A stretch of 64,000 nt of DNA. Source: Cerasicoccus arenae. Its GTDB lineage: Bacteria > Verrucomicrobiota > Verrucomicrobiia > Opitutales > Cerasicoccaceae. Under the pieces are notes generated by a model. That model saw only the letters and a list, made by a program, of their open reading frames with translations. It searched no databases and was not told the origin of the DNA. The stretch is from the NCBI RefSeq assembly GCF_014651635.1, contig NZ_BMXG01000012.1, positions 62,001 through 126,000 on the forward strand, given 5' to 3'. Below are positions 18,236 to 27,892 of this stretch, piece after piece. The translations under genes and the position numbers were made by a program. Numbering within the stretch: the first letter of the stretch is position 1; the number at the start of each line of letters is the position of its first letter.

Positions 18236-19246
18236 ATGGCCTCTCTAAAAGAAATTGCTTCTGACGTTGGCGTCTCCCACGCCTTAGTCTCCCGAGTGTT
18301 GAGTAACCGTATGGGCACCACGCGTGTCAGTGCCAAGACTCGACAGGCAATCGTGGATCGGGCAAAGGAACTCAACTACATTCCTAATCCACTTGCGGTG
18401 GCGCTCAAGCGTGGTCGCAAAGGCGCGGTGGGTGTCTTCGTGCATGGTGTTGGTATTGAAGGCAGTGAGCTGAGTTTGGCTTTCATCAAAGCAGCGGGTA
18501 AGCAGCTTACAGAGCGTGGCTACAATCTGTGGATGCAGTTTTTTAAGGATAAGGACGAGTTCCTGAGTGCCTGTAATGAGCAGTTGATGAGCAAGGTGGA
18601 CGGGCTGATCCTAGCGGGCATAACCCACGATGAGTTGGTCGAGAATGTTCGTGAAATCGAGCAGCGTGGCTTGCCGGTTGTGTTCTCTTGTCATGGCGAT
18701 ATTGAGAAGCATGGAGTAACGAATTTCCAAGTGGACTCCGAAGCGCAATGCTATCTGACGACCAAGCATTTGCTGGAGCAAGGATGCCGTCGAATTGCCC
18801 ATACCTTTTGCTTGCCCTTGCGCCATCGTGGCTATGTGCGTGCCCACGAAGAACTCGGGCTCTCTCCGGAGGATAATTTAACTGTATCTACTCCAGACTT
18901 CACCCGCAAAACGGGTTTTGATGCGGTGGATCAGCTTATGAAGGCTGGCCTGAAGTTTGATGCAGTCTGCTGTCAGTCAGATGGGCAGGCGGCGGGTGTT
19001 TATCAATACTATGCGCTCAAGGGGATTCCGCGCGCCGAGTGGCCGCTGGTTACTGGTATCGACGATTCGCCGATTGCGCGTGATTTCTCGATTGTGCCGC
19101 TGACCTCTAGTACTGCTGAAATGGATACGTGCGCCGGGTTGGCCGTGAATGCTATTCATAAAAAAATTGAGAACGAACCTTTTGAAGCCATTACCGCCGT
19201 GCCGCCACGTTTGATCATTCGTGAGTCGACGACTCGCGTGAGTTAA
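18236..19246 (+). CDS. LacI-family transcriptional regulator
   Basis: A 336-residue repressor-type protein. Residues 1-55 form the LacI helix-turn-helix and hinge: SLKEIASDVGVSHALVSRVLSN is the HTH, and YIPNPLAVALKRGRKGAVGVFV runs from the hinge into the first strand of the periplasmic-binding-like core. The C-terminal domain binds an effector, usually a sugar. It is divergent from the FAD oxidoreductase at 16742-18094 with 141 bases between, so it probably controls that gene and possibly the importer operon. Effector and operator are unknown. Confidence 0.93.
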   Translation: MASLKEIASDVGVSHALVSRVLSNRMGTTRVSAKTRQAIVDRAKELNYIPNPLAVALKRGRKGAVGVFVHGVGIEGSELSLAFIKAAGKQLTERGYNLWMQFFKDKDEFLSACNEQLMSKVDGLILAGITHDELVENVREIEQRGLPVVFSCHGDIEKHGVTNFQVDSEAQCYLTTKHLLEQGCRRIAHTFCLPLRHRGYVRAHEELGLSPEDNLTVSTPDFTRKTGFDAVDQLMKAGLKFDAVCCQSDGQAAGVYQYYALKGIPRAEWPLVTGIDDSPIARDFSIVPLTSSTAEMDTCAGLAVNAIHKKIENEPFEAITAVPPRLIIRESTTRVS

Positions 19247-19378
19247 GCTGTTCTGCGTGGTTACTGAACGCTTCCAGTCATTCATCGTCGCCTTCACGCT
19301 GATCTGTTTCTTTTGGTGCAATGATCGGGGTGAGAAACTGCTCGCCGAAGGCTGCTAAATGGCCAACGAATAACCGAC

Positions 19379-19735
19379 ATGCTGAAATTCTACGAATACG
19401 CCTCGTGTTCGACGTGTCGGAAGGCGCGTCAATGGTTGGATGCTCAAGGGGTTGCCTATGAACGGTTGCCAATCCGTGAAACACCGCCTTCGCCCGATGA
19501 ACTCCAGACCATGCTCGACGCCCACGGTGGAGAGATTAAGCGCCTCGTCAATACGTCCAGCGCGGACTATCGCACAACGGGTCTCAAGGATGACCTGCCG
19601 GGGCTTTCGTCCAAGGAGGTTTTTAACCGTTTGCAAGAAACGGGGAACCTCGTGAAGCGGCCCTTCCTGATCGGCGACGGCGTTGCACTGGTCGGCTTCA
19701 AAGAAGACGATTGGGCTGCCGCGTTTAAGACTTAA
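19379..19735 (+). CDS. ArsC/Spx-family thioredoxin-fold protein
   Basis: A 118-residue single-domain protein of the ArsC/Spx/YffB superfamily. MLKFYEYASCSTCRKARQWLD gives the first strand and helix with a CxxC at residues 10-13, and GNLVKRPFLIGDGVALVGF provides the conserved Arg-Pro turn. Members include glutaredoxin-coupled arsenate reductases and the transcription factor Spx. The paired cysteines resemble Spx and some YffB-like proteins as much as arsenate reductase, so arsenate reduction should not be assumed. It stands alone, followed by a terminator belonging to the gene on the other strand. Confidence 0.82.
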   Translation: MLKFYEYASCSTCRKARQWLDAQGVAYERLPIRETPPSPDELQTMLDAHGGEIKRLVNTSSADYRTTGLKDDLPGLSSKEVFNRLQETGNLVKRPFLIGDGVALVGFKEDDWAAAFKT

Positions 19736-19805
19736 TCCAGTTTATAACTGGTAGCGCTGGTGCTTCCTCGCGCCGCAGTTTCATCCGATAACGCTTTTCA
19801 GGCAC

Positions 19806-19845
19806 AAAAAAAGCCATTGCCAGTGTATGAGACACTGGCAATGGC
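19806..19845 (-). terminator. Strong terminator after RNase E/G
   Basis: A perfect 14-base stem (19813-19826 with 19832-19845) with loop ATGAG. On the minus strand the stem is followed by seven T (A-run at 19806-19812). It sits 23 bases beyond the stop of the RNase E/G gene. Confidence 0.92.
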
Positions 19846-19867
19846 CTGAAATTGGCGTAGGCCTAAT

Positions 19868-21619
19868 TTAGCGAAGTTCCTTGCCGGTTTCAGCATCAAG
19901 GATGCGGAAGTTTTCGACGTGGTAGGCAGGATCGGCTCGGAAGGAGAGCTGGACGTTGTAGGCCTGTTCGATGTCGATCAGGTGTTGGGCGTCCTCCCGG
20001 CGTAGGCGCTCTAGATTGGTCGGATGGATGAGCACACGCATGTTGAGCTCGCGTCCGACGTTTGTATCGTTGGCGCGGGCGTGGCGGATGATACTTACCA
20101 GGCGACGCTGGATTTCCACGCTCATACTGCGGGGGCTCTTTACGATACCTTTGCCGGTGCAATAAGGGCAGCCTTCGTAAATACCAGAGGAGTGACTTTC
20201 CGAATGACGCTGGCGCGTCATCTGCATAATGCCGAGCGGGCTGATAGGCAGGATGTGGTTCTTGGCCTTGTCCTGCGCCATTTCCCGACGCATACGAGAA
20301 AGCACAGCATTGCGATCCTTCTTGGACTTCATGTCGATGAAGTCCATGATGATCAGACCACCAATATTGCGCAGACGAACCTGCCGGGCGATCTCGGATG
20401 CTGCTTCCAAGTTGACGTTGACGATGTAATTCTTGCCGTCCTTGTCCTTACCTCGGTGTCCGCCGGTGTTAACGTCTATCGCCACGAGTGCTTCTGTTTC
20501 TTCGATCACGATTTCCCCGCCACCAGGCAGAGGCACGCGACGCTGAAAGGTCTGCTCGATCTGGCGTTCAATGTTGAAGCGCTCGAAGATCGGGATGTCA
20601 TCGGTGAATTGAGCAATCTTCCGGCGCGAGCGTGGTGAAATCTCATTGACCGATTCGATCATTGCGCGGTGGCGCTGATCACTGTCGACCAAGACGCGGT
20701 CAATCGACTCGGTCAGGAAATCACGGACGGTGCGCTCGATGATATCAGGCTCTTGATAGAGGAGGGTAGGGCCTTTTTCATTCTGAAGCCGATGCTGAAT
20801 GTCCTCCCACTTTTTGAGCAACATGTGCAAGTCGCGGACGAAGAAGCGGTGCTTTTTACCTTCACCTGCTGTGCGGATGATGACGCCCATGCCCTCGGGG
20901 ATTTGCAGGCCGCGAAGGATGCCTTTGAGGCGGTCACGTTCTTCACGCTGCTCGATTTTGCGCGAGACACCGCACTGGCCGCTGAACGGCATGAGGACGA
21001 GGAACCGGCCGGGTAGGGCGAGGTTGGTTGTGGTGCGTGGGCCTTTGCTGCCGATCTGTCCCTTGGTGATCTGGAGAATGATCTCTGTGCCAATTGGGAA
21101 GAGCTTCGGGATGTCCTTCAGGTTAGGCTTTTCAACCTTGGTGGTTTTGCTTGCCTCGGAACGTGTGTCGCGAACGATTTCAATGGTGCTGTCTTCCTGT
21201 GCGCCAGGGATGATATCCCAGTAGTGTAGGAAGGCATTCTTGGGCTGACCAATATCCACAAAAGCGGCTTTGAGGCCGTTTTCCAGATTCTGGATTTTTC
21301 CTTTGAAAATCGCACCGACCATGCGTTGTTCGCCAGAGCGTTCCACTTCGAACTTGTCCAGCACGCCGTCGACCAGCAGGGCGACACGTGTTTCCAGCGG
21401 TTCGGCGTTGATGATCAGTTCACGGTAAGGTTCGTGCTTTTGAGAGGACAATGCGCGTGCAATTTTTTGAAGAATCGGTTGCTTTTTCGCGCGTTGGCGC
21501 GATTCGTTTTTGAGCTTTTCCGCGGGAATATGCTCAATCACTTCCTCCTTGGGTGGATGTTGAAGATCTTCGTGGAGGTTGGCGTCGACTGATTCTTTAG
21601 TGTTGGGTGATGGATTCAT
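19868..21619 (-). CDS. rng: Ribonuclease E/G family endoribonuclease
   Basis: A 583-residue RNase G-like protein. After a charged N-terminal extension of about 65 residues comes the S1-type RNA-binding domain ([20 protein letters not shown], then NAFLHYWDI). The catalytic region follows with [12 protein letters not shown] near residue 380, which carries a metal-binding Asp, and the zinc-link CPYCTGKG near 478 that holds the dimer together. It cleaves single-stranded RNA in mRNA decay and rRNA or tRNA processing. It lacks the long C-terminal scaffold of E. coli RNase E, so RNase G-like is the better name. It lies 104 bases downstream of rodA on the same strand, an association also seen elsewhere (rodA/mre genes with rng), and ends at a strong terminator. 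Confidence 0.92.
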   Translation of the reverse strand: MNPSPNTKESVDANLHEDLQHPPKEEVIEHIPAEKLKNESRQRAKKQPILQKIARALSSQKHEPYRELIINAEPLETRVALLVDGVLDKFEVERSGEQRMVGAIFKGKIQNLENGLKAAFVDIGQPKNAFLHYWDIIPGAQEDSTIEIVRDTRSEASKTTKVEKPNLKDIPKLFPIGTEIILQITKGQIGSKGPRTTTNLALPGRFLVLMPFSGQCGVSRKIEQREERDRLKGILRGLQIPEGMGVIIRTAGEGKKHRFFVRDLHMLLKKWEDIQHRLQNEKGPTLLYQEPDIIERTVRDFLTESIDRVLVDSDQRHRAMIESVNEISPRSRRKIAQFTDDIPIFERFNIERQIEQTFQRRVPLPGGGEIVIEETEALVAIDVNTGGHRGKDKDGKNYIVNVNLEAASEIARQVRLRNIGGLIIMDFIDMKSKKDRNAVLSRMRREMAQDKAKNHILPISPLGIMQMTRQRHSESHSSGIYEGCPYCTGKGIVKSPRSMSVEIQRRLVSIIRHARANDTNVGRELNMRVLIHPTNLERLRREDAQHLIDIEQAYNVQLSFRADPAYHVENFRILDAETGKELR

Positions 21620-21681
21620 GTTGGGCTTGGCCTTAATGGTTTAAGTTCGGCCAGTGGCTCCGGTGTTAAAAACAGCTACGT

Positions 21682-21706
21682 CCCGGGATGCAATTTACTC
21701 CCGGGG
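21682..21706. other. GC-rich inverted repeat between rodA and rng
   Basis: Two CCCGGG palindromes at 21682-21687 and 21700-21705 can pair across a 12-base loop. No T-run follows on the minus strand, so it is not a classical terminator. It could be a processing or pausing site in a rodA-rng transcript. Confidence 0.3.
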
Positions 21707-21723
21707 TGAAAAAACGGTCCCGA

Positions 21724-22971
21724 TTAGGAAAAATCCCTTCGATAGCGATAAACGCTCTGAATGAGACCTTGCAGGATGCAGCAGCTAAGAACAAAGGAAC
21801 CACCGTAACTGAGGAACGGCAGAGGCAGCCCAGTAATGGGCATCAGGCCGATCGTCATACCGATGTTTATGAAGACGTGGATCATTAATATAACGGAGAC
21901 TCCGACGGCCAATAAGGCGCCGAAGCGGTCGCGCGCCATCCCGGCGATTCGGATGCCGTTTGCGACCAATATAAAAAAAAGAGTGATTACAATTAAACCG
22001 CCGACGTACCCGGACTCTTCAGCCAGGACCGCGAAAATGAAGTCATTAGTCGCCACCGTAGGTGGGAGATAACCAAGTTTTGCCTGGGTGCCTTCACCCA
22101 AGCCTTTCCCGGTTAATCCGCCTCCGGCAACGGCGTAAAGTGATTGGTTGAGGTTCCAAGCCACGCCAGTGCCCCTTGGGTCAACGACCGAGGGAGCGGC
22201 AAAGGCGAGGATCCGGTTGCGCTGGTAGTCCTTGAGTGGCAACAGGGAATGCTGTTCGTATCGGCCTGCATCGCGCAACGGCTCATAACCGTTGTCACGC
22301 ATGAAGTCCTGATAGCGGTACACATCCATGCTCACCCAAAGAACCGCCAGGAGGAATAAACCGAATACCGTGGCAAAGAACTTCTCGGAAAGCTTGGAAA
22401 CGTAAAGCAGGCTGAAAACCATTGGCGGAAAAACCAGCGAAGACCCTAAATCGGGTTGCAAGAAAATCAAGAACACTGGGATTGAAGATGCTATGCCGAC
22501 TTTGATCAAGACCTTAATCGAGTCCCGAAACGTCCCCACCTCTGAACGGGCGAGCAGGCTTGCAACCATCATCAATGTGCCAATTTTCGCGATTTCGGCG
22601 GGCTGAATGGAGATTGGGCCGAAGTCCAGCCATCGTGTAGAGCCCCAGCGCGTTTCAACGAGTGGAATACTGAAGTTCATCCCCTTAGCCGCTAAAATGG
22701 GATGGATGAGGGCTTGGAGCGCCAAGGGCACTAAAAGCGCCACGCAGAACCAGTAGAAAATATGGGCGTTTTCGAGGTAGAATTTGTAATTAACCAGCGA
22801 AACGACGGTGTAGGTGAAGCCTCCGATGACCAGCCAGACAATCTGCATTTTCCAAGCCCCACCGCCCAGGTATTTTTGCGCTGAGTAGATGAAAAATACG
22901 CCCATTACACCCAGGATTGCCATACACAGCGGGCTAATCCAGTCACTGCGATGCTCTTCCCCAAACTGCAT
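21724..22971 (-). CDS. rodA: Rod-shape-determining protein RodA (SEDS glycosyltransferase)
   Basis: A SEDS-family membrane protein of about 415 residues from the ATG at 22971. A GTG start at 23070 would add 33 residues before the first helix. About ten membrane helices are visible. Family landmarks include GSTRWLDFGPISIQPAEIAKIG in the large loop region, the FLQPDLGSSLVF motif with the conserved Asp, and the C-terminal GLPLPFLSYGGS. RodA polymerises peptidoglycan strands with a class B penicillin-binding protein during elongation. The W-x-FG-x-xxQPSE/AE signature favours the RodA/FtsW family; the DLGSS motif and the neighbouring rng favour RodA. The gene is probably cotranscribed with rng downstream. 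Confidence 0.9.
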   Translation of the reverse strand: MQFGEEHRSDWISPLCMAILGVMGVFFIYSAQKYLGGGAWKMQIVWLVIGGFTYTVVSLVNYKFYLENAHIFYWFCVALLVPLALQALIHPILAAKGMNFSIPLVETRWGSTRWLDFGPISIQPAEIAKIGTLMMVASLLARSEVGTFRDSIKVLIKVGIASSIPVFLIFLQPDLGSSLVFPPMVFSLLYVSKLSEKFFATVFGLFLLAVLWVSMDVYRYQDFMRDNGYEPLRDAGRYEQHSLLPLKDYQRNRILAFAAPSVVDPRGTGVAWNLNQSLYAVAGGGLTGKGLGEGTQAKLGYLPPTVATNDFIFAVLAEESGYVGGLIVITLFFILVANGIRIAGMARDRFGALLAVGVSVILMIHVFINIGMTIGLMPITGLPLPFLSYGGSFVLSCCILQGLIQSVYRYRRDFS

Positions 22972-23309
22972 GAATCGGCGCAGGGGGAATCGTCGGAGGT
23001 ATTCGGTGAGTGTGTAAACCAACGGGGGCACAATTAAGATAAGGAAACATTCATGTCGCAAAGCAAGCACGCGGCCAGATTTTCTTGCGAATAGGTGACT
23101 TTTGGCAGGTCATTCGGGCGAGTTACTTGAGTAACTGGGTGTTTTTGCCTCTTCAGGTGTTTTGCTCGCACTTTCCAAACAGACTCAGGCTGGGTAGTCC
23201 CCTCCTCGTTCTTTGGTGGAATGAACCGTAGGCCTTGTTTGGCAGGATTGTTTTACCGTGGTCATTATTTCTGCTGGGCGCGGTGGTCAGAAATCTATTA
23301 ATTCATGTC
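22972..23309. other. Divergent intergenic region, rodA / glycosyltransferase
   Basis: No gene seen. The frame of the rightward glycosyltransferase is open back to 23235 and that of rodA to 23070, so the true gap may be shorter. Promoters for both directions should lie here; I could not place convincing boxes. Confidence 0.4.
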
Positions 23310-24431
23310 ATGCACGATATTAACGCACCGACCGTATTGCACTTTGTGGGTGCCGGACGAGATGTAGGGGGTACGCTCTCCTACGTGCGTTCGCTCACAC
23401 GTCAGAATGGCGCACGGAATGTCCTCATTGTGCAGAAGGGCTTCACTCAAACGCGGGAGCCCTACATGCGTTTATTAAAAATTAAAGAGGGCGATTACGG
23501 CTCGCTGGTTTCACCGATGGCGGCTTTGGACAGCCTGAAGCAGATTTTTTGGCTCCGGCGCAAACTTGGGCGTCATCCTCGTAGGATTTTTCACGGTCAT
23601 TCACGCGGTGGGGTGCTCATTGGAATCGTCTTGGCCCTTTTAGGCTACAAAAATGTGGTCGTCACGATCCACATCAATGGCAGCCAACGGTGGTTTTATC
23701 AGTTGGGGCATCGGATACTGAAAGATCGGATGATCTTCCTCTGCCCTGCGATGAAGCGCTATTACGGCCTGTCGGCAGATAATTGGCGGGATTGTATTCC
23801 CGGCAGTGTAACGCCAAAAATGCGTCGCCCCGGTAAAACCAATCCGCCGTTTTTTGGCCCGCAGAGCGAACAAAAGCTCACCCTTGGTGGCTGTGGTATT
23901 GTGGTGGCTTGGAAACGCTGGGAGATCATTCTGGAGGCATTGGGGATGCTTTCGCGGGACCTGCGTAGCCGCGTGCGATTCGTCCATGTGGGAGATCCGT
24001 TGGACGAGGCCATTTCCAAGGAATACGCTCAGAGGCTTCGCAATCTGGTGACGCAGCATCAGTTAGAGGACATCGTCGAGTGGCGGGGGCACCAGAATGA
24101 CCTCAACGACTTTTATTCCGAGATCGATTTACTCGTGCATCCGGCTGAAAACGAGCCATTCGGCTTGTCAGTGGTGGAGGCTCTTTTTGCCGGGACGCCT
24201 GTGCTGGCCAGTGATAGCGTTGGAGCGGCGGACTTACTGAAAAAAGAGAACGGCCTGACCTTCCCCACGAATGACGCCCGAGCACTGGCGTCCGTAATTG
24301 CCAGCATTCTCAGTGGTGAGACGCCTTTCCCGCGGGTCAATCGCCAGAGCCTTCGCCCACTGGAGCCTGATTACCTGGGGGCGCGTTGGGCCGAAATCTA
24401 CGCCCGCCTTATGGATCGCACATTGGCCTAA
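23310..24431 (+). CDS. Glycosyltransferase, GT4-like (GT-B fold)
   Basis: A 373-residue cytoplasmic glycosyltransferase from the ATG at 23310; an open extension to 23235 looks like non-homologous leader. The N-terminal half begins VLHFVGAGRDVGGTLSYVRSL, the usual acceptor-domain entry with a Gly-rich loop. The C-terminal half has the nucleotide-sugar site HPAENEPFGLSVVEALFAGTPVLAS with the E-x7-E pair of family 4. It transfers a sugar from a nucleotide donor to an envelope glycan; neither donor nor acceptor can be inferred. It is not in an obvious polysaccharide cluster. Orientation is divergent from rodA. Confidence 0.85.
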   Translation: MHDINAPTVLHFVGAGRDVGGTLSYVRSLTRQNGARNVLIVQKGFTQTREPYMRLLKIKEGDYGSLVSPMAALDSLKQIFWLRRKLGRHPRRIFHGHSRGGVLIGIVLALLGYKNVVVTIHINGSQRWFYQLGHRILKDRMIFLCPAMKRYYGLSADNWRDCIPGSVTPKMRRPGKTNPPFFGPQSEQKLTLGGCGIVVAWKRWEIILEALGMLSRDLRSRVRFVHVGDPLDEAISKEYAQRLRNLVTQHQLEDIVEWRGHQNDLNDFYSEIDLLVHPAENEPFGLSVVEALFAGTPVLASDSVGAADLLKKENGLTFPTNDARALASVIASILSGETPFPRVNRQSLRPLEPDYLGARWAEIYARLMDRTLA

Positions 24432-24558
24432 ACGTGCAGCTTTGGTAACACACGTCGGATGGATCAAATCGGCGGTTTCTTAAGCGCAGGCTTTGCATGG
24501 GGGGCTTAGACGCTTGCTTCCTGCAGTGAGATAGCAAAAACTGTCTGCATTACCCGTA

Positions 24559-25614
24559 ATGCCAAGTAAGGCTCCAACCCTGCAAACTATTGCTGATCGC
24601 GCTGGCGTGTCCAAAAACACCGTGTCATGCGCGTTGCGTGCGGACCCGCGTATTCCAAAGAAGACGCAGGAGCGCATCCGGCAAATTGCCAACGAGGTAG
24701 GCTACCGCCCCAACCCGATGGTCGCCGCTTTAATGCAGAGCTTACGACAGGCACACCCAGTTGCCAAGTCGGCAAATTTGGGCTTCGTCCACTGTTTGGA
24801 TGGTCCGGATGAATGGCGGAGCCGCAGTTATTACCTGCAACTTTTTCAGGAGGCAGAAGCACGTGCCAACGAGCAGGGCTATAACCTGACTCCGATCTGG
24901 GCAGGAGACCCCGAAATGACTCCTGAGCGCTTTACTGGGGTGCTGCGTAGTCGCGGGGTTCTGGGGTTGGTGATTGGGCCAGTTTCGACCTACAAACGGC
25001 TACCTGTCGAGTGGCAGCACTTTGCTTCCGCGGCTTTGGGTGTCTCGCTCAAGGAGCCTTTGCTGCACCGCGCTGCGACTTTTTTTGCTCACACGATTCC
25101 CCGGGCCTGGTCCGAGTTGCGCACTCTGGGCTATCGCCATATTGGGGTCATCTTTTCTAGTAGGGACAATTTGCGGGTCGATTACGCGCTGGAAGCGGGT
25201 TGTGCCATTCAGCGGTCACAATTGCCTAAGGGAGAAATTCTACCGATTTTGCGGCGAGAATCACTGACCCAGGAAGAACTCAATGACTGGTTACTGGAGA
25301 ATCAGGTCGATGCGATCATCTCCGCCTATGCCCACCACATCGTTTCTCTACTAGAAAACTCGGGCCGACGTGTTCCCGAGGACATCGGGCTCGTTGCCTT
25401 ACTCAGTGAGTGGGAAGAACTGCCCGGTGCCTTTATCCGACGGGATTGGGCCGCGATTGGCTCCGCCACGGTGGACCTCGTGATCGGTCAACTCTTGCGC
25501 AACGAACGCGGCATTCCCAAGAAACCCAAAACGGTGCTCATTGAGGGTGAATGGGACCCCGGCAACCTCGTTCCCTTGGAAACTGCAAGTAGCCAGGGTA
25601 ATTCAGCACCCTAG
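24559..25614 (+). CDS. LacI-family transcriptional regulator
   Basis: A 351-residue regulator. The HTH TLQTIADRAGVSKNTVSCALR and hinge YRPNPMVAALMQSLRQ are clear; the core domain includes IGVIFSSRDNLRVDYALEAG and the conserved C-terminal IGSATVDLVIGQLLRNERG. It is a LacI/GalR-type sensor for a sugar-derived ligand. The regulator runs towards the Gfo/Idh/MocA gene on the opposite strand, with 60 bases between the stops. It could control that operon or act elsewhere; the divergent partner that would be the usual clue is missing. Confidence 0.92.
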   Translation: MPSKAPTLQTIADRAGVSKNTVSCALRADPRIPKKTQERIRQIANEVGYRPNPMVAALMQSLRQAHPVAKSANLGFVHCLDGPDEWRSRSYYLQLFQEAEARANEQGYNLTPIWAGDPEMTPERFTGVLRSRGVLGLVIGPVSTYKRLPVEWQHFASAALGVSLKEPLLHRAATFFAHTIPRAWSELRTLGYRHIGVIFSSRDNLRVDYALEAGCAIQRSQLPKGEILPILRRESLTQEELNDWLLENQVDAIISAYAHHIVSLLENSGRRVPEDIGLVALLSEWEELPGAFIRRDWAAIGSATVDLVIGQLLRNERGIPKKPKTVLIEGEWDPGNLVPLETASSQGNSAP

Positions 25615-25631
25615 GAAATTCGGACTTGGAT

Positions 25632-25660
25632 GGCACCCCGAACGGTTTGCCGGCCTTTTT
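25632..25660 (+). terminator. Weak terminator after the second LacI gene
   Basis: GGCA and TGCC arms with an inner CC/GG pair form an imperfect hairpin, followed within four bases by TTTTT at 25656-25660. It sits between convergent genes. The stem has two mismatches, so confidence is low. Confidence 0.35.
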
Positions 25661-25674
25661 AGAATGATAATGCC

Positions 25675-26712
25675 TTACTGATAAACGGCGGGCAGGGCCT
25701 TGCCTGCCTTGGCGCTTTGGCCTGCGAGGTCAAGGATGTGGATTGGGCGGCGTGACCACTCGGGCGTGATGATCAAGTCAGCTTTCCCGGTCAGATACTC
25801 CGCCACGTTTTGGTAATAAAGCTCCTGTTGGGTCTCCTCCTGCTTGCCTTCGATGGTGGTCTTGCTTGGGCCATCCTTCTGGACGAGACGGTAGCTTTCG
25901 TGGGGGTCAAGGAAGGTGACGGAGCCTTTGGTGCCAACGACGCGCATCATGCCAGCTGCGGGGTCACTGTCCAAGTTGGTGATAGTCAATTCGACACGGG
26001 CACCACTGGCAAAACGGACAATTGCGGTGGCCTCGTCTTCATTGGCGTCATCACCCCAACGGGTTTGATCGGCCCAGAAGCCATCGAATGCAAAACCGGA
26101 CACTTCGACAATCTCGCTCTTGATAAGCTGGAGCGAATACTCAAGCAGGTGCACGCCCCAGTCATAGAGTTGGCCGCCGGAAATCGTACGGCTGGTGCGC
26201 CACCAGTCACCGGGCTTAACGCGGGTGCCCATGCGACAGTGGATCTTGTAAATTTCGCCCAATTTATCCTCGGACAGTAGCTTGATCGCGGTCAGCGGGA
26301 TGCCATCCCAGTGACGGTTGTGGTATGTCGAAAGCATGACGCCGGATGCGTCAGCAGCAGCGATCATCGCGTCGCATTCAGCCGTGGTGATGGCCAACGG
26401 CTTTTCGCAGACCACATGGCGGCCAGCCTTGAGCGCCTTGAGGGCCAGCTCAGCATGGGTATTGTGTGGCGTAATGAGCACAATCAGGTCGACATCAGAG
26501 CCAGCCAACATTTCGTCGATGGAGGCGAACTTTGCAATGCCGGGGAAGTCGGTCGTCGCGGCTTCGAGTCGGGTAGGGTCCATCTCAGCAACGGCAACCG
26601 GGACCATGCCCTGGGCCTTGAGCTCATTGAGATGTTTTTTTCCCATGTTGAAGGCACCGCCGTAACCGACAACGCCCACTTTGATGTCACTTGTTTTGGA
26701 GTAGGATTTCAT
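25675..26712 (-). CDS. Gfo/Idh/MocA-family NAD(P)-dependent oxidoreductase
   Basis: A 345-residue oxidoreductase. The N-terminal Rossmann domain starts IKVGVVGYGGAFNMGKKH, and the family motif CEKPLA is present near residue 100. The C-terminal alpha/beta domain has the GGQLYDWGVHLLEY segment, whose Asp and His correspond to the substrate-binding helix. Members oxidise or reduce sugars, inositols and related polyols using NAD(P). It begins two bases after the stop of the HAD gene, so the two are transcribed together. The nearby LacI regulators suggest a sugar-catabolic role; the exact substrate is unknown. Confidence 0.92.
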   Translation of the reverse strand: MKSYSKTSDIKVGVVGYGGAFNMGKKHLNELKAQGMVPVAVAEMDPTRLEAATTDFPGIAKFASIDEMLAGSDVDLIVLITPHNTHAELALKALKAGRHVVCEKPLAITTAECDAMIAAADASGVMLSTYHNRHWDGIPLTAIKLLSEDKLGEIYKIHCRMGTRVKPGDWWRTSRTISGGQLYDWGVHLLEYSLQLIKSEIVEVSGFAFDGFWADQTRWGDDANEDEATAIVRFASGARVELTITNLDSDPAAGMMRVVGTKGSVTFLDPHESYRLVQKDGPSKTTIEGKQEETQQELYYQNVAEYLTGKADLIITPEWSRRPIHILDLAGQSAKAGKALPAVYQ

Positions 26713-26714
26713 GC

Positions 26715-27740
26715 TTAATCGAAAAGGTCTTTTTGTTCGTCTGTTGGTTCTGGATCAAATTTTTTCTGCTCGGGTGGGTGCTGATGCCGGGGCGGCTTTT
26801 TCACCCGTAGGGCCAGGGCGGCTTCGCTTTCGGCTACAAGGCGTTCGCAAATGCGGCGGACTTGCATCTTGAGCCAGCGCGTTGTCTGGGAATTTGCGGT
26901 GTAGTCGGCCGGGCCGTAGCTGTCCACTCGGCCATCCTGCAGGAGTTGGTCATTTTGCAGGAACTCGTTTTCGCGGGCGGGATCGTAAACCGCGTAGGTC
27001 TTGCCGCCATTGCCTCGAACCACGGAAAACACGGGCACATCACTGGGGCCGTCGGCGATGTAGATCATGTTTTCGATCGGTACGCGGCGGTCTTCCGGCA
27101 GCATTTTCGAGTTTACGTCGATATCCGCGTTTTTGTTGGAGCCCTTGTTGATCTCGAAGATGTAGCGGGTTTTGATGGTGTTGTCGACCATGACGCCGAT
27201 TTGGCTGATCTCAAAGTCCATTGGGATCTCTAACTCGTTCTGATTGAGGTAGAAAGGAGGAAGTGGGGATTCAATGAACTCGCATCCAAAGACACCATCG
27301 ACCTCGGGAGCGATTTTGCAGCCACGAATCATCTCGGCCAGACCCGTGCTGACGATGTAGTGCTCCAGTACAATATCATGTTGGCGAAAAGCAGCCTCAG
27401 ATTGAGTGACCGTGCGCAGCTCATGGAAGCACTCAGGCAAGCCGGGATAAAGCAAAAGCTCAGCGCCTAAATCGCGCAACATGCTGTTACGCAATCCTTT
27501 AAGTGGCCCGTTTTTGATGTAGCTGAGGAGGTGATTCAGATAAACCGTGTCTGGCGATACATGGACCCCTCGTTCGCTGTAAATTTTGGGCAACTCGTTG
27601 ACTTCCCGCCAGAAAATTTTTTCGTCGATATTGTATCGGCGGAAGAGTGGTTCCTGCATGTAGCCGGGGATAAGTGTCTTATCAAAATCCCAGATACAGG
27701 CGACAATGCGGCGACGGTTCAGGCTATGGGCTGCGGACAT
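26715..27740 (-). CDS. HAD-superfamily phosphatase
   Basis: A 341-residue haloacid-dehalogenase-type hydrolase from the ATG at 27740; another ATG at 27758 adds six residues. Motif I is [12 protein letters not shown] with nucleophile Asp near residue 19 and the acid/base Asp two positions on. Motif IV is the strong [11 protein letters not shown]. The large insert between them resembles the PSP-like subclass I cap. The substrate is a phosphomonoester that I cannot specify. A very basic, proline-rich tail follows the domain. It is upstream of, and almost touching, the Gfo/Idh/MocA gene. Confidence 0.85.
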   Translation of the reverse strand: MSAAHSLNRRRIVACIWDFDKTLIPGYMQEPLFRRYNIDEKIFWREVNELPKIYSERGVHVSPDTVYLNHLLSYIKNGPLKGLRNSMLRDLGAELLLYPGLPECFHELRTVTQSEAAFRQHDIVLEHYIVSTGLAEMIRGCKIAPEVDGVFGCEFIESPLPPFYLNQNELEIPMDFEISQIGVMVDNTIKTRYIFEINKGSNKNADIDVNSKMLPEDRRVPIENMIYIADGPSDVPVFSVVRGNGGKTYAVYDPARENEFLQNDQLLQDGRVDSYGPADYTANSQTTRWLKMQVRRICERLVAESEAALALRVKKPPRHQHPPEQKKFDPEPTDEQKDLFD

Positions 27741-27892
27741 GGTGAATGTGGTCGCCAAATACTGGCCCAGCTGTCCGTCACAGGGCGAGTCTCAAAACGC
27801 GTCGGGGCACTTTTCCTCATCGGACATGCTTACAAATCTACCTGCAATCTTAGGTTGAAAAACCCATGCGCTGTGTGTTGGATAGGGGAACT

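Noticed and set aside
20024-20638. Long open frame (204 codons) on the plus strand inside the RNase E/G gene
   Set aside because: It is antisense to a clearly conserved gene and has no recognisable motif; GC-rich coding DNA commonly leaves open frames on the other strand.
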